Shown: piece after piece, positions 49,276 through 57,796 of the stretch
Layout: every line of letters starts with the position of its first letter
Numbering within the stretch: position 1 is the first letter of the stretch
From: Halosolutus gelatinilyticus
GTDB taxonomy: Archaea; Halobacteriota; Halobacteria; Halobacteriales; Natrialbaceae
Assembly (NCBI RefSeq): GCF_023028105.1
Contig: NZ_CP095491.1
Span: 372,001 to 436,000, forward strand
DNA: 64,000 nucleotides
Direction: 5' to 3'
Position numbers and translations under genes: made by a program
The notes under the pieces: generated by a model
Databases searched by the model: none
Seen by the model: only the letters and a program-made list of their open reading frames with translations
What the model was told of the DNA's origin: nothing

Positions 49276-50604
49276 TCAGGCGCGTCGCGGGACGATCGGG
49301 TCGCGGGCGCCGACGAACCCCGATCCCGCGACGAGTCCGGCGACGGCGAGCGCCGCGACCGCGCTGGCGAGCAGCAGCGGCGCGTAGCCCGTCGTCGCGG
49401 CGATCGCCGCGAAGGCGACGGGACCCAGCGTTCGCCCGAGGAACGTCGTACTGTTCCGGAGGCTCAGGGCGCCGGCCAGGTACCGACTCGCGACCAGGTC
49501 GCTCACCTCCGCGTCGACGGAGGGCAACACGAGGCCGACTCCGGCGCCGATGATCGCACAACCCGCCGTGATCCCGCCGACCGTCGGCGCGAGCCACGCG
49601 ATCGCCAGCCCGGCGGCCAGACAGCCGAAGCCAGTCGCGACGATGGTCGGATTCGAGAAGCGACTCGCGAAGCGGCCGTTCGCGGCGGAGACGACAACCG
49701 AGACGCCCTCGGCCAGCATCAGGATCCCGCCGACGATCGCGGGTGCGAGCCCGTACGAGGCGGTCAGCAGGAAGGGCACGGCTGTCAGGATCGCCCCGAA
49801 CAGCAGCAGTTCGGCGGCGAACGTCGCGACGAACATCGCCACGACGCCGGTCGTCCCGACGGCCGCGAGCACGCCCCGGACGTAGGCCGCGTCGAGCGTG
49901 ACGGAACCGTCGGTGTCCGCGGTCGACTCTGTCGATCCGCCGGTCGACCCGGCGTCCCGATCGGCGTCGGACCGCGCCGGTTCGTCCAGAACGATCCAGG
50001 CGACCGCCCCGAGCGGGATCGCGAGCAGGTACAGCAGGTACGGCGCGTCCCACGAGATCGCGACGAGCGCGCCGCCGACGACGGGAAAAATCGCCGCGCC
50101 GACGGAGAGCACGGCGTTGTTGACCCCCAGAACCGCGTTCCGCTGGGTGTCTTCGAACGTCTCGCCGACGATCGTGATCGTCGCGACGAAGATCCCCGCC
50201 GAGGCCGTTCCCTGCACGACCCGGACCAGCAGCACCGCCGCGAACGAGGGCGCGAAGACGATCGCGCCGCCCGCGAGCCCGAAGACGACGAGGCTCGTGC
50301 CGAGCACGAGCCGCCGGCCGAGCCGATCGGCCAACGCGCCGATGAACGGCGAGAGGACGATCCCTGCGACGAAGTAGGCGCTGATCAGCAGGCTAGCCGT
50401 CGCGTCGGAGACGCCGAACGCGTCCCGGACGACGGGCAGCGTCGGACTGACCAGCGGCACCCCGAGCGGCGCCAGCAGCGTGCTCAGCAGGACGACCCGG
50501 ACCGTCGGCGACCCCCAGGGGATGCGCGATCCTGCGGAGTCGGGCGTGGACGGGGTTGCGCCGGCGTCGGAGGGAGTGTCGGCTTCGGGGGCGCTCGCGG
50601 TCAT
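49276..50604 (-). CDS. MFS transporter
   Basis: 442 residues with twelve predicted helices. The conserved cytoplasmic loop motif between helices 2 and 3 is visible (PFIGALADRLGRRLVLG), and a central acidic loop (about 205-235, rich in Ser/Thr/Asp) separates the halves. It belongs to the drug/small-molecule exporter type. Its start overlaps the methyltransferase stop by 4 bases (ATGA) on the same strand, so the methylated product of that enzyme may be its cargo; this is inference. It is convergent with mrpG. Confidence 0.9.
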   Translation of the reverse strand: MTASAPEADTPSDAGATPSTPDSAGSRIPWGSPTVRVVLLSTLLAPLGVPLVSPTLPVVRDAFGVSDATASLLISAYFVAGIVLSPFIGALADRLGRRLVLGTSLVVFGLAGGAIVFAPSFAAVLLVRVVQGTASAGIFVATITIVGETFEDTQRNAVLGVNNAVLSVGAAIFPVVGGALVAISWDAPYLLYLLAIPLGAVAWIVLDEPARSDADRDAGSTGGSTESTADTDGSVTLDAAYVRGVLAAVGTTGVVAMFVATFAAELLLFGAILTAVPFLLTASYGLAPAIVGGILMLAEGVSVVVSAANGRFASRFSNPTIVATGFGCLAAGLAIAWLAPTVGGITAGCAIIGAGVGLVLPSVDAEVSDLVASRYLAGALSLRNSTTFLGRTLGPVAFAAIAATTGYAPLLLASAVAALAVAGLVAGSGFVGARDPIVPRRA

Positions 50605-51731
50605 CGGTGGAGCCGGTAGAACCGGAAGAAGAGGTTCTCGATCGGCAGCACCTCGACGCTATCGAATCCGGCTGCGGACGCGTACTCCGAGAGCGTGTCC
50701 GGGCGCATCACCGTCCCGGTGCCGGTCGCGGGTTCGTCCGCCGTGCCGACCGGCAGACAGTGCAGCACGCTGAAGCCGTATATCAGCGGCTCGATCTCGT
50801 TACCTTCCGGCGTGAACGACTCGCCCGCGCGTTCGTCGACAACCAGCACGGCGCCGTCGTCGCCCGCCAGCCGCCCCATCGTCTCGAGGACGCTGACCGG
50901 ATCGGCGACGTCGTGGACGCACTCGAGGGCCATCACGAGGTCGTAGTCGCCCTCGATCGTCGGGTCGCCCGCGTCCCGGTGGTGGACCGTGACCCGATCG
51001 TCGACGCCGCGGGCTGCGGCGTTCTCGTTCGCCCGCGCGACCGACGCGGCGTCGAGGTCGTAGCCGTCGACGATCGCCTCGGGGTAGTGTTCCGCGACGC
51101 CGATCCCGGACCAGCCGTGGCCGCAGCCGATGTCGGCGACACGTCCGCCGTCGCGGAGCCGCGCGTCGACGTCGGGGATCGACGCGAGCCACTCCGGGCC
51201 GAGCTGGGCGAGGAACGCGGGCCGGTTCATCGCCGCGATCTCCTCGTGGCAAGCGTCGCCGTAGGCCGTGAAGGGGACGCCCTCGCCGGTTTTGAACGCC
51301 TCGAGCAGGTCCTCGAACGTCGCGGCGACGGTCGGGAGGAGGCTCGCGAGCGGCGCGAGGTACGACAGACTCTCGGCGTCACAGAGGACGGGAGCGTAAC
51401 TCTCCGGCAGCGCGTAGCGCCGATCGGGCGCGTCGGCGTCCGGGTTCTCGACGGTCAGGACGCCGGTGACGGTCTGGTGTTCGAGCCACTCGCGCGCGTA
51501 CCGCTCGTGGGTGTCCGTCGTCGACGCGAGTTCGGCCGAGGTGAGCCTCTCGGCCGCGGCCAGCGCGTCGTAGTAGCCGAGTCGATCGCCGATCGAGATT
51601 CCGAACAGCGACATCGCGCCGACGGCTCGCTCGAGCATCGAGTCGGCGAACGCCTCGGTCAGTTCGGGGTCGATTCGGTCGGAGTCGGTTTGTTCGCGGT
51701 CGGTTCGGTCGGGATCGGTCGTCGTTCCCAT
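50601..51731 (-). CDS. Class I SAM-dependent methyltransferase with N-terminal HTH-like domain
   Basis: 376 residues. An N-terminal winged-helix-like dimerization domain at about 30-110 (GISIGDRLGYYDALAAAERLTSAELASTTDTHERYAREWLEHQTVTGVL) precedes the Rossmann methyltransferase domain. There GGRVADIGCGHGWSGIGVAEHYPEAIVDGYDLD gives SAM-binding motif I and the acidic residue of motif II. This architecture matches small-molecule O-methyltransferases (hydroxyneurosporene and aromatic polyketide type). It heads an operon with the MFS transporter. It is divergent from a FilR1-like regulator, as in small secondary-metabolite or detoxification clusters. The substrate is unknown. Confidence 0.88.
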   Translation of the reverse strand: MGTTTDPDRTDREQTDSDRIDPELTEAFADSMLERAVGAMSLFGISIGDRLGYYDALAAAERLTSAELASTTDTHERYAREWLEHQTVTGVLTVENPDADAPDRRYALPESYAPVLCDAESLSYLAPLASLLPTVAATFEDLLEAFKTGEGVPFTAYGDACHEEIAAMNRPAFLAQLGPEWLASIPDVDARLRDGGRVADIGCGHGWSGIGVAEHYPEAIVDGYDLDAASVARANENAAARGVDDRVTVHHRDAGDPTIEGDYDLVMALECVHDVADPVSVLETMGRLAGDDGAVLVVDERAGESFTPEGNEIEPLIYGFSVLHCLPVGTADEPATGTGTVMRPDTLSEYASAAGFDSVEVLPIENLFFRFYRLHR

Positions 51732-51876
51732 GGCTTACCCCAGGCGGCCGGCCGTCCTGTACTTATTTTCTGAGCGAATTATCCGGTGTTGAGACCCGTC
51801 TCAGTGCGTGAGACAGGGTTAAGCCGGCGAACGGTGTACGGCTAGTAACGGTCCGCCGGGCCGTGGTGAGCGCGCC

Positions 51877-52719
51877 GTGACACAGGACCTCCTCGACGAA
51901 CTGTTCCAGTACGAACTCTCCCTGGGACGGGACCGATACCGCCGGGACCCGGACGCGGCTCCCGACGCCGAAGAGCTGCTCGACGTCGTCCGCCACGGCG
52001 AGCTGTTTCGGGCGTTGCTCGCGGGTCCGCTCGATCGGCGCGAGATCGAGGAGCGACTGGACGTGTCGCGGGCGACCAGCCACCGATTCGTCCGCTGGCT
52101 CGAAGAACACGGCTACGGCGAGCGCGTCGACAACCGGTACCAGTTGACCGGGTTCGGCGCGACGATCGCCTACGGCGTCTGCAAGTTCGAAACCTACCTG
52201 GGGACGGCGCGCCGGCTCGAGCCGCTGTTCGAGTACATCTGCGAGGACCACGAGGAGTTCGTGGTCGAGCCGTTCGTCGACGCGACCGTTACGATCGCCA
52301 CGCCCGCCGACCCGTACGCGCCGATCGAGCGCTTCCTGTCGCTGTTGCGCGAGAGCGAGACGTTCCGCGGGTTCAACACGACGCACATGATTCCGCCCGG
52401 CGCCGACGCGGCCGACGACCCGCTCTTTACGGGTCGCACCGTCGAACTCGTCTACGTCCCGGACACCGTCGAGACGCTCCGAAACGACTCCGACGCCGCG
52501 CTCGAGGCGGCGATCGACGAGGGAACCGTCACCATCCGCGCTCGAGACGCGCTCCCGTACGGCCTCGCGCTGTTCGACGATCGGGTCGGGATCGGCGGCT
52601 ACGACGAGGAAACCGGGGCGATGTGCGTGTTCGTCGACGCGGACGCGGCGATCGCGCGCGAGTGGGCGACCCGCGTGTTCGACTCGATCCGCGCCGATTC
52701 CAGGCCGGTGTCGGCCTGA
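51877..52719 (+). CDS. FilR1-like winged-helix transcriptional regulator
   Basis: 280 residues from a GTG (51877). The HTH at about 45-100 reads FRALLAGPLDRREIEERLDVSRATSHRFVRWLEEHGYGERVDNRYQLTGFG. The C-terminal domain at about 140-275 (DATVTIATPADPYAPIERFLSLLRESETFRGF and GLALFDDRVGIGGYDEETGAMCVFVD) resembles the methanogenesis-regulator FilR1/DUF1724 domain common in haloarchaea. It probably binds a small molecule and controls the divergent methyltransferase-MFS pair. The 145-base intergenic region contains the AT-rich TTATTTTCTGAGCGAATTAT near 51760. Confidence 0.87.
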   Translation: MTQDLLDELFQYELSLGRDRYRRDPDAAPDAEELLDVVRHGELFRALLAGPLDRREIEERLDVSRATSHRFVRWLEEHGYGERVDNRYQLTGFGATIAYGVCKFETYLGTARRLEPLFEYICEDHEEFVVEPFVDATVTIATPADPYAPIERFLSLLRESETFRGFNTTHMIPPGADAADDPLFTGRTVELVYVPDTVETLRNDSDAALEAAIDEGTVTIRARDALPYGLALFDDRVGIGGYDEETGAMCVFVDADAAIAREWATRVFDSIRADSRPVSA

Positions 52720-52766
52720 CGACCGACCTGCGCCGAACCGCCGGGTAGCTCGCGTCGACCCCGCTT

Positions 52767-53279
52767 TCAGCGTTCGTACTCGTAGTCGCGGTTTCGATCC
52801 GAATTTCGATCGCGATCGGCTCCCCGTTCCCCGTCGCGATTCCGGGCGCGATCCTGGACGTCCTCGATCGTCTCCGTCTCGATCAGTCGCTCGAGTTTTC
52901 GCTCGAACTGCTCGTCCGTCAGTTCGCCCGCGGCGTACCGTTCACGAAGCGTCTCGAGCGCCTCACGGGCGTTCTCCGAATCCGCGGCGGCTCCGATCGA
53001 CGTCTCGGAGTCGGTCTTCGACTCCGCGTCGGTACTCGAATCGCTCGTCCACCCGTCCACCCACTCCTTTCGATCCTCCTCGTCGCCGTACACCAGCGCG
53101 ACCAGCGGCACGACGACGATGTATCCCACGAGTAACGCGGCGAGCCACCACGACTGGCCGGTGAACATGGCCGCGAGCCAGAACCCGGTCACGAGCATCG
53201 ACGCGATTCCGGTCGCGTTCTCGCGGAGCCGCGCCCGCGGATCGTCGCGTTTGCGATCGTTCGATCCCGCCGTTCCCAT
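52767..53279 (-). CDS. SHOCT-domain membrane protein
   Basis: 170 residues. An N-terminal basic segment is followed by two transmembrane helices (ATGIASMLVTGFWLAAMF and SWWLAALLVGYIVVVPLVALVY). Then comes an acidic linker and a SHOCT motif (EALETLRERYAAGELTDEQFERKLERL) at about 110-140. The tail is an Arg/Asp/Asn repeat, rich in RDRNSDRN-like units. SHOCT modules are small helical oligomerization elements of unclear role in many prokaryotic membrane proteins. It stands alone. Confidence 0.85.
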   Translation of the reverse strand: MGTAGSNDRKRDDPRARLRENATGIASMLVTGFWLAAMFTGQSWWLAALLVGYIVVVPLVALVYGDEEDRKEWVDGWTSDSSTDAESKTDSETSIGAAADSENAREALETLRERYAAGELTDEQFERKLERLIETETIEDVQDRARNRDGERGADRDRNSDRNRDYEYER

Positions 53280-53419
53280 ACCGATTGTATTCGGCTAGAA
53301 ACGAATACGTGTTGTCATTCGATCGATCGCGGGTCGGACGAGCCGAAACGGCGTGGCTCTCGAGAGGCGACGGCGGGTGCTGTGGCTTATCAGGGATCGA
53401 CGACGGAGAAGGGCGCGTG

Positions 53420-55570
53420 TTACGCGAGCGTTTCGACGAGCGCCTCGATAGCGGCCTCACGAACTGCGTCGCGTTCGCCGGGCAGGAATTCGACGTGGCC
53501 GTCCGCACCGCCGACGACGTGAACGCCGGCGTCGGGGACGCGATCGGCGATCGACTCGCCCAGGTCGCGGACGTTCACGGCGCCGGTCGTGCGGACGTGG
53601 AGTTCGTCCTCACCGACGCCGAGGGTGACGACGGGGGGCTCGGCGCGATCGCGTTCGCGCCGGTGGAGTTCGTCGAGCAGCAGGACCGTCGTCGGGAAGT
53701 TGTACCGGTGGGTGAAGGCGTCGGTGTCGAGCAGCGCGACCGTGACGCCGTCCCGGCCGCGGACCGTGGCGTTCTCCCGGGCCGTCTCGAGTTCCGTCTC
53801 GAGTTTCGCCCGGAACTGCTCGGAGACGTGGGCGGCGAGGTCGCCGTCTCGGGGCCGCGAGGCCTCACCGTCGCCGAACAGCAGGTCGATGACGAGTTCG
53901 CGCTTGTCCTTGTAGGACTGGTAGTAGGCCTCGAGCGCGACGGCTTCGCGGCGTTCGGAGACGGCCGTCTCGTCGTAGCCCGCGTCGGTCGCGAGGTCGA
54001 CGTACGCGTCGGGCGCGTCCTCCCAGTAGCTGACCGCGGGGAGGTGTTCGAGGTCCGATCGGACGTCATCGTTGACGTGCGCGGCGACGTTGGCCCCCAG
54101 AGCCGTCGACGTGACGTCCGAGACGTCGACGTCGGCAAGCGACGGGGCGACGGCGGCGGAGACCGCGTCGACGATTCCCTCGTCGGCGCGGCTGTCGTCG
54201 ATGACGATCGACTCGGCGTCGTACAGCGAGAGCAGGTCGTAGCCGTCGACGGATTCGACGGTCGAGCCGGCGTCGACCAGTACGACGAGCGGAAGCTGTT
54301 CGCCGTGACGGTCGCGGGCCTCGAGCATCGATGTGACGTCGCTGGTCGCGGCGTCCATGTCGTAGACGCGGCCGTCGAGCGGCCGGCGCTCGAAGTAGTG
54401 GTACACGGCGTCCTCGCGGGTGTGCTTCTCCCGGATCAGCGGGAGGACGGCGCGCTCGATCGCGGCGCCCGCGACGTAGCCGTCGGCGGTCGCGCCGTGG
54501 CGGACGACGACGGGACGGGCTTCCATCACGGCCCGCCGAATGGTCGTCGCGGCGTCGGCGATGTCGTCCTCGACGGCGCCCACCGCGTCGTGGTCGGCCA
54601 GCAACTCGATCTCGGCCGGCCGGGCCTCGCGCTCGATCGCGTTCTCGAGGCGGTCGACGACGGTTTCGCGGTCCTCGCCGTCGAGCACCTCGAGCGACTC
54701 GGTTTCGATCTGCAGGTCGCCGTAGTGGCGTTCGACCTCGCCCTCGAGGGCGACGATGTCGTCGACCTCGACGGCCGGGTAGGCGCGAACGCCGGCCTCC
54801 TCGAAGGCGGCGCACTCGACGGTACCGCTCTCGTCGCGCAGTTCGAAGACGGTCGGTCCGGAGGTCTGTCGAACGCCCGTGATCTCGCCCTCGAGGCGGA
54901 CGACGCTGCCGACCTGGTTGCCGATCGCGTCGATCGTGGTGCGCTTGAGCGCGGGTTCGGCGTCCGGTTCGGCGTCGGTCGCGTCGTCGGCCGCAGGCTT
55001 CGAGGCGGCGGCGGTCTCCGTTGCGACCGAGCCGCTGCCGCCCGAGACGGTGTCGGACGCGTTCGGGCCGGTCGTTCCGGCGTCGTCGGCAGCCGCCTGA
55101 AGGTCGCCTGCCTCGTGCGTCTCGGCGGGCGCGTCGTTCGGTTCCGACGCCGTTCCGGTTCCGGCCCCGTCTTCGGTGCCGTCCTCGAACGCTTCGGGAC
55201 GGACCTCGTCGTCGCCCGTGTCGATCAGTTTCCCGCGGAATTCGCGTTCGCGCTGGCGGATCGACCAGCCGAGATCGACGTTGCCGTTGTCCCGGACCTC
55301 GAGCACCTGGACGTAGACGTCGTCGGCGGGCTCCCAGTCGAGACTTTCGAGTCGTTGGTCGAGTTCGCTTCTGTGCAACAGGCCAGTAACGTGGTCTCCG
55401 ATGTCGACGAAGACCCCGAAATCGGCATAACCGTCGACGGTCCCCCGGTAGTACCGGGAGGGGGTAAGCTGCGAGGGAGAAGAGCCGTGGAATTCGAACA
55501 CCACGTCCTCCTCGTGACTCCCGCAGATTTCGCCGTCGACGGGCGTGCCGCAGATGATACAGGTACCCAT
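53420..55570 (-). CDS. S1/OB-fold and RecJ-like DHH phosphoesterase protein with degenerate DHH motif
   Basis: 716 residues. An N-terminal zinc-like knuckle (CIICGTPVDGEICGSH) precedes an S1-like RNA-binding domain (RYYRGTVDGYADFGVFVDIGDHVTGLLHRSEL), an acidic linker, an OB-fold region (VVRLEGEITGVRQTSGPTVFELRD), and a DHH/DHHA1-type core from about 320. Motif I keeps RHGATADG. The DHH triad is replaced in SIVIDDSRADE (DDS). The DHHA1 motif is GGADGHVEF. Loss of the central DHH suggests it is not a normal nuclease. Archaeal relatives include RecJ, GINS-associated nuclease and the Cdc45-like inactive relative. It may bind RNA or DNA through S1/OB rather than cut it. Solitary gene. Confidence 0.83.
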   Translation of the reverse strand: MGTCIICGTPVDGEICGSHEEDVVFEFHGSSPSQLTPSRYYRGTVDGYADFGVFVDIGDHVTGLLHRSELDQRLESLDWEPADDVYVQVLEVRDNGNVDLGWSIRQREREFRGKLIDTGDDEVRPEAFEDGTEDGAGTGTASEPNDAPAETHEAGDLQAAADDAGTTGPNASDTVSGGSGSVATETAAASKPAADDATDAEPDAEPALKRTTIDAIGNQVGSVVRLEGEITGVRQTSGPTVFELRDESGTVECAAFEEAGVRAYPAVEVDDIVALEGEVERHYGDLQIETESLEVLDGEDRETVVDRLENAIEREARPAEIELLADHDAVGAVEDDIADAATTIRRAVMEARPVVVRHGATADGYVAGAAIERAVLPLIREKHTREDAVYHYFERRPLDGRVYDMDAATSDVTSMLEARDRHGEQLPLVVLVDAGSTVESVDGYDLLSLYDAESIVIDDSRADEGIVDAVSAAVAPSLADVDVSDVTSTALGANVAAHVNDDVRSDLEHLPAVSYWEDAPDAYVDLATDAGYDETAVSERREAVALEAYYQSYKDKRELVIDLLFGDGEASRPRDGDLAAHVSEQFRAKLETELETARENATVRGRDGVTVALLDTDAFTHRYNFPTTVLLLDELHRRERDRAEPPVVTLGVGEDELHVRTTGAVNVRDLGESIADRVPDAGVHVVGGADGHVEFLPGERDAVREAAIEALVETLA

Positions 55571-55665
55571 CTACTCGGACCAAGCAGTTTCGCCCTAAAA
55601 CGGTTGTCGGATTGTCCTCGAGAACGAACGACCGATCGGCACTCCGGATTCGACGGCGACTGACG

Positions 55666-55929
55666 CTACTCGAACGCGGGGGAGTCTTCCTCGAGCGCCT
55701 CGATCTCGTCTACGAGTTTTCGGACGTCGTCGGGGAACAGCGACACCTGAATTTCGTTGTCGTCCTCGTCTGCGAAAACGAGTTTGACGCGTTTGTCGCC
55801 GAACTCGCGCGCTTCGGCCGACTCGACGTCGAACAGTTTGACCGTCGCCGACTTGTTCTTCGGACCGACGTTTTTGATCGACCCCTCGTTCAACTCCACC
55901 ATGAACTCATCGAGCGTCAGTGCGAGCAT
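55666..55929 (-). CDS. Small conserved haloarchaeal protein
   Basis: 87 residues from the ATG at 55929, with strands such as NVGPKNKSATVKLFDVESAEAREFGDKRVKLVFADEDDNEIQVSLFPDDVRKLVDEIEALEED. It is acidic and beta-rich. The order of charged and hydrophobic residues is typical of conserved haloarchaeal small proteins. I do not know the family. TATA-like TTTTTTA at 55951-55958 on the minus strand would give a leaderless message. The longer frame to 56268 is not supported. Confidence 0.72.
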   Translation of the reverse strand: MLALTLDEFMVELNEGSIKNVGPKNKSATVKLFDVESAEAREFGDKRVKLVFADEDDNEIQVSLFPDDVRKLVDEIEALEEDSPAFE

Positions 55930-56303
55930 GGTCGTCGTACGAACCCGGGGTAAAAAACGATGTGGCATCGCCGGCGAGCGCCGACCGTGAGGAATCTCGG
56001 ATCCCCCCGATTCCGTCGCGATCGCCAAGCGACCGGGAGGTTCGAGTAGACGGTCGCTGCGGCGGACCGACCTGCTCGACGCCTCGCTCTTATTTCCGGT
56101 CGCGGGGTGCGCGACCGACCGCATGCGTGGTGTGTCAGGATCCGCGTGCGGCTTGATATCGTTGCGATACGCGGCGTATAAACGTTGGTGATCGTTCGAG
56201 CCGATCGCGCCGCGCGATCGATCGCCGGACGGCCGCCGGATTCCGGCGTTCGACGGGCTCCCGCCCATTTTTAAGTTCGCCTGCGCCCAACGGTTCGAAC
56301 GCT
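55930..56303. other. Intergenic region before the UPF0173 hydrolase
   Basis: 374 bases without a supported gene. TTTTAAG at 56268-56274 is the likely TATA box of the downstream hydrolase (start 56304). A second TATAAA at 56177-56182 has no obvious gene after it. CGCCGGATTCCGGCG near 56234-56250 can form a small hairpin. Confidence 0.5.
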
Positions 56304-57086
56304 ATGCAAGTCACCTGGCACGGCCACTCGACGTGGCACGTCACCGTCGGCGAGACGGACCTGTTGATCGATCCGTTCTTCGACAATCCGAAGACCGACC
56401 TGGAGCCGTCGGCCGTCGACGCGCCGGATTACGTGCTGTTGACCCACGGCCACGCCGACCACATCGCCCACGCCGGCGAGTTTTCGGACGCGACCCTGGT
56501 CGCCACGCCGGAACTCGTCTCCTACTGCCAGGAGGAGTTCGGCTTCGAGGACGCCGTCGGCGGCATGGGGATGAACCTCGGCGGGACCGTCGAGTGCGGC
56601 GACGCGTTCGTCACCATGGTTCGTGCCGATCACACGAACGGAATCATGACCGAGTACGACGTCGACGCCGGCGTTCCCGCGGGGTTCGTCGTCTCCGATA
56701 CGAAGCCGACGCAGGTCGCCGACGAGGACGGCGCGGAACGGAGTTCCGCGGACAGTTCGAGCGGGCGGAGCCCGCGAGAAGACTCGGCGACGTTCTACCA
56801 CGCCGGCGACACCGCGCTGATGACCGAGATGCGCGACGTCATCGGGCCCCACCTCGAGCCCGACGCGGCCGCCGTCCCGATTGGCGACCACTTCACCATG
56901 GGACCCCAGCAGGCCGCCATCGCGGTCGACTGGCTCGACGTCGACTACGCGTTCCCACAGCACTACGACACCTTCCCGCCGATCGAGCAGGACTCCGAGG
57001 ACTTCGAGCGCGAGGTCGCCGCGACCGGCAGCGACGCCGAGGTAGTGACGTTGGAAGCCGACGAGCCGTACGATCTCGACGCCTAG
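56304..57086 (+). CDS. UPF0173-type metal-dependent hydrolase (MBL fold)
   Basis: 260 residues. MBL motifs are visible: [15 protein letters not shown] (HxHxDH) near 50, and [21 protein letters not shown] at the C-terminal part, the UPF0173 signature. This family hydrolyses unknown substrates in bacteria and archaea. Compared with relatives it carries an extra Ser/Arg-rich loop (about 145-168) between VADEDGAE and [11 protein letters not shown]. That loop is encoded by two GGA-centred palindromes (56732-56750 and 56761-56775), giving 260 instead of about 235 residues. The catalytic core is intact, so the insert is probably tolerated. Confidence 0.9.
   Translation: MQVTWHGHSTWHVTVGETDLLIDPFFDNPKTDLEPSAVDAPDYVLLTHGHADHIAHAGEFSDATLVATPELVSYCQEEFGFEDAVGGMGMNLGGTVECGDAFVTMVRADHTNGIMTEYDVDAGVPAGFVVSDTKPTQVADEDGAERSSADSSSGRSPREDSATFYHAGDTALMTEMRDVIGPHLEPDAAAVPIGDHFTMGPQQAAIAVDWLDVDYAFPQHYDTFPPIEQDSEDFEREVAATGSDAEVVTLEADEPYDLDA
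56732..56775. repeat. Two GGA-loop palindromes inserted in frame in the UPF0173 gene
   Basis: CGCGGAAC-GGA-GTTCCGCG (56732-56750) and GCGGGC-GGA-GCCCGC (56761-56775). Both have a GGA centre and encode a low-complexity loop absent from relatives. Confidence 0.6.
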
Positions 57087-57260
57087 GAATATCCCGTACG
57101 ATTCGCGTCGATCGGCGGACGAACCCTCGAGTTTTTCGCATCTAGTCCTGCGCTGGAGGGACCGAGAGGCGGTGCCTGTATCTGAGCACGGTTCTCCGCT
57201 AGAATCGCCTCGGTTTCGAGAGCAACGTTTACAGCGACGGCTGTCGACGTCACGAGTGCT

Positions 57261-57656
57261 ATGGCGAAGGAAGTCACCACCATCTCCGAGGAGGGATTCA
57301 GTTCGACGAACGAGATCCGCGACTTCGAGACGACGATCGACGCCACCGGCGAGGACGCGCCGGACACGCTCGAAGCGCTGCTCGCCGCGTACGCGTCCTG
57401 CTACGTGCCGGCGCTGCGCGTCGGCGGCCAGCAGCGCGGCGTCGACGACCTCGGACGCGTCGAGATCGGCGCGACGGGCGAACTCAACGACGACGACAAA
57501 CTCGAATCGATCGCGTTCGACATCCGCGCCGAGGCCGAGTTCGACGACGAAACCGGCGAGCGGATCATCGAGCGAGCGAACGAACTCTGTAAGGTCCACG
57601 ACGCGGTGAAGCCGGACCTGCACGCGGAGATGTCGATCGACGGCGGCGCCTTGTAG
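57261..57656 (+). CDS. OsmC family protein
   Basis: 131 residues with the OsmC fold. The first catalytic Cys lies in LLAAYASCYVPALRV and the second in ANELCKVHDAVK, as in OsmC/Ohr peroxidases; DATGEDAPDTLEALLAAY is the shared N-terminal pattern. It reduces organic hydroperoxides by thiol chemistry in the cytoplasm. The second Cys context differs from Ohr and is closer to the YhfA/SACOL1771-like branch, so organic hydroperoxide reduction is probable rather than proven. Solitary, 175 bases after the UPF0173 gene. Confidence 0.9.
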   Translation: MAKEVTTISEEGFSSTNEIRDFETTIDATGEDAPDTLEALLAAYASCYVPALRVGGQQRGVDDLGRVEIGATGELNDDDKLESIAFDIRAEAEFDDETGERIIERANELCKVHDAVKPDLHAEMSIDGGAL

Positions 57657-57796
57657 AACCGTCGCAAGAGGGTGCGATCGGCCGCCGGACGACGGCGATC
57701 GGTTCCGAATCGCCCATCAGTTACGCGGTTTTATTCTGAGACGACCTCCTGTGAACCAGTCACAACCCACATATTCGCCGATGGCTTCGACAGCGT

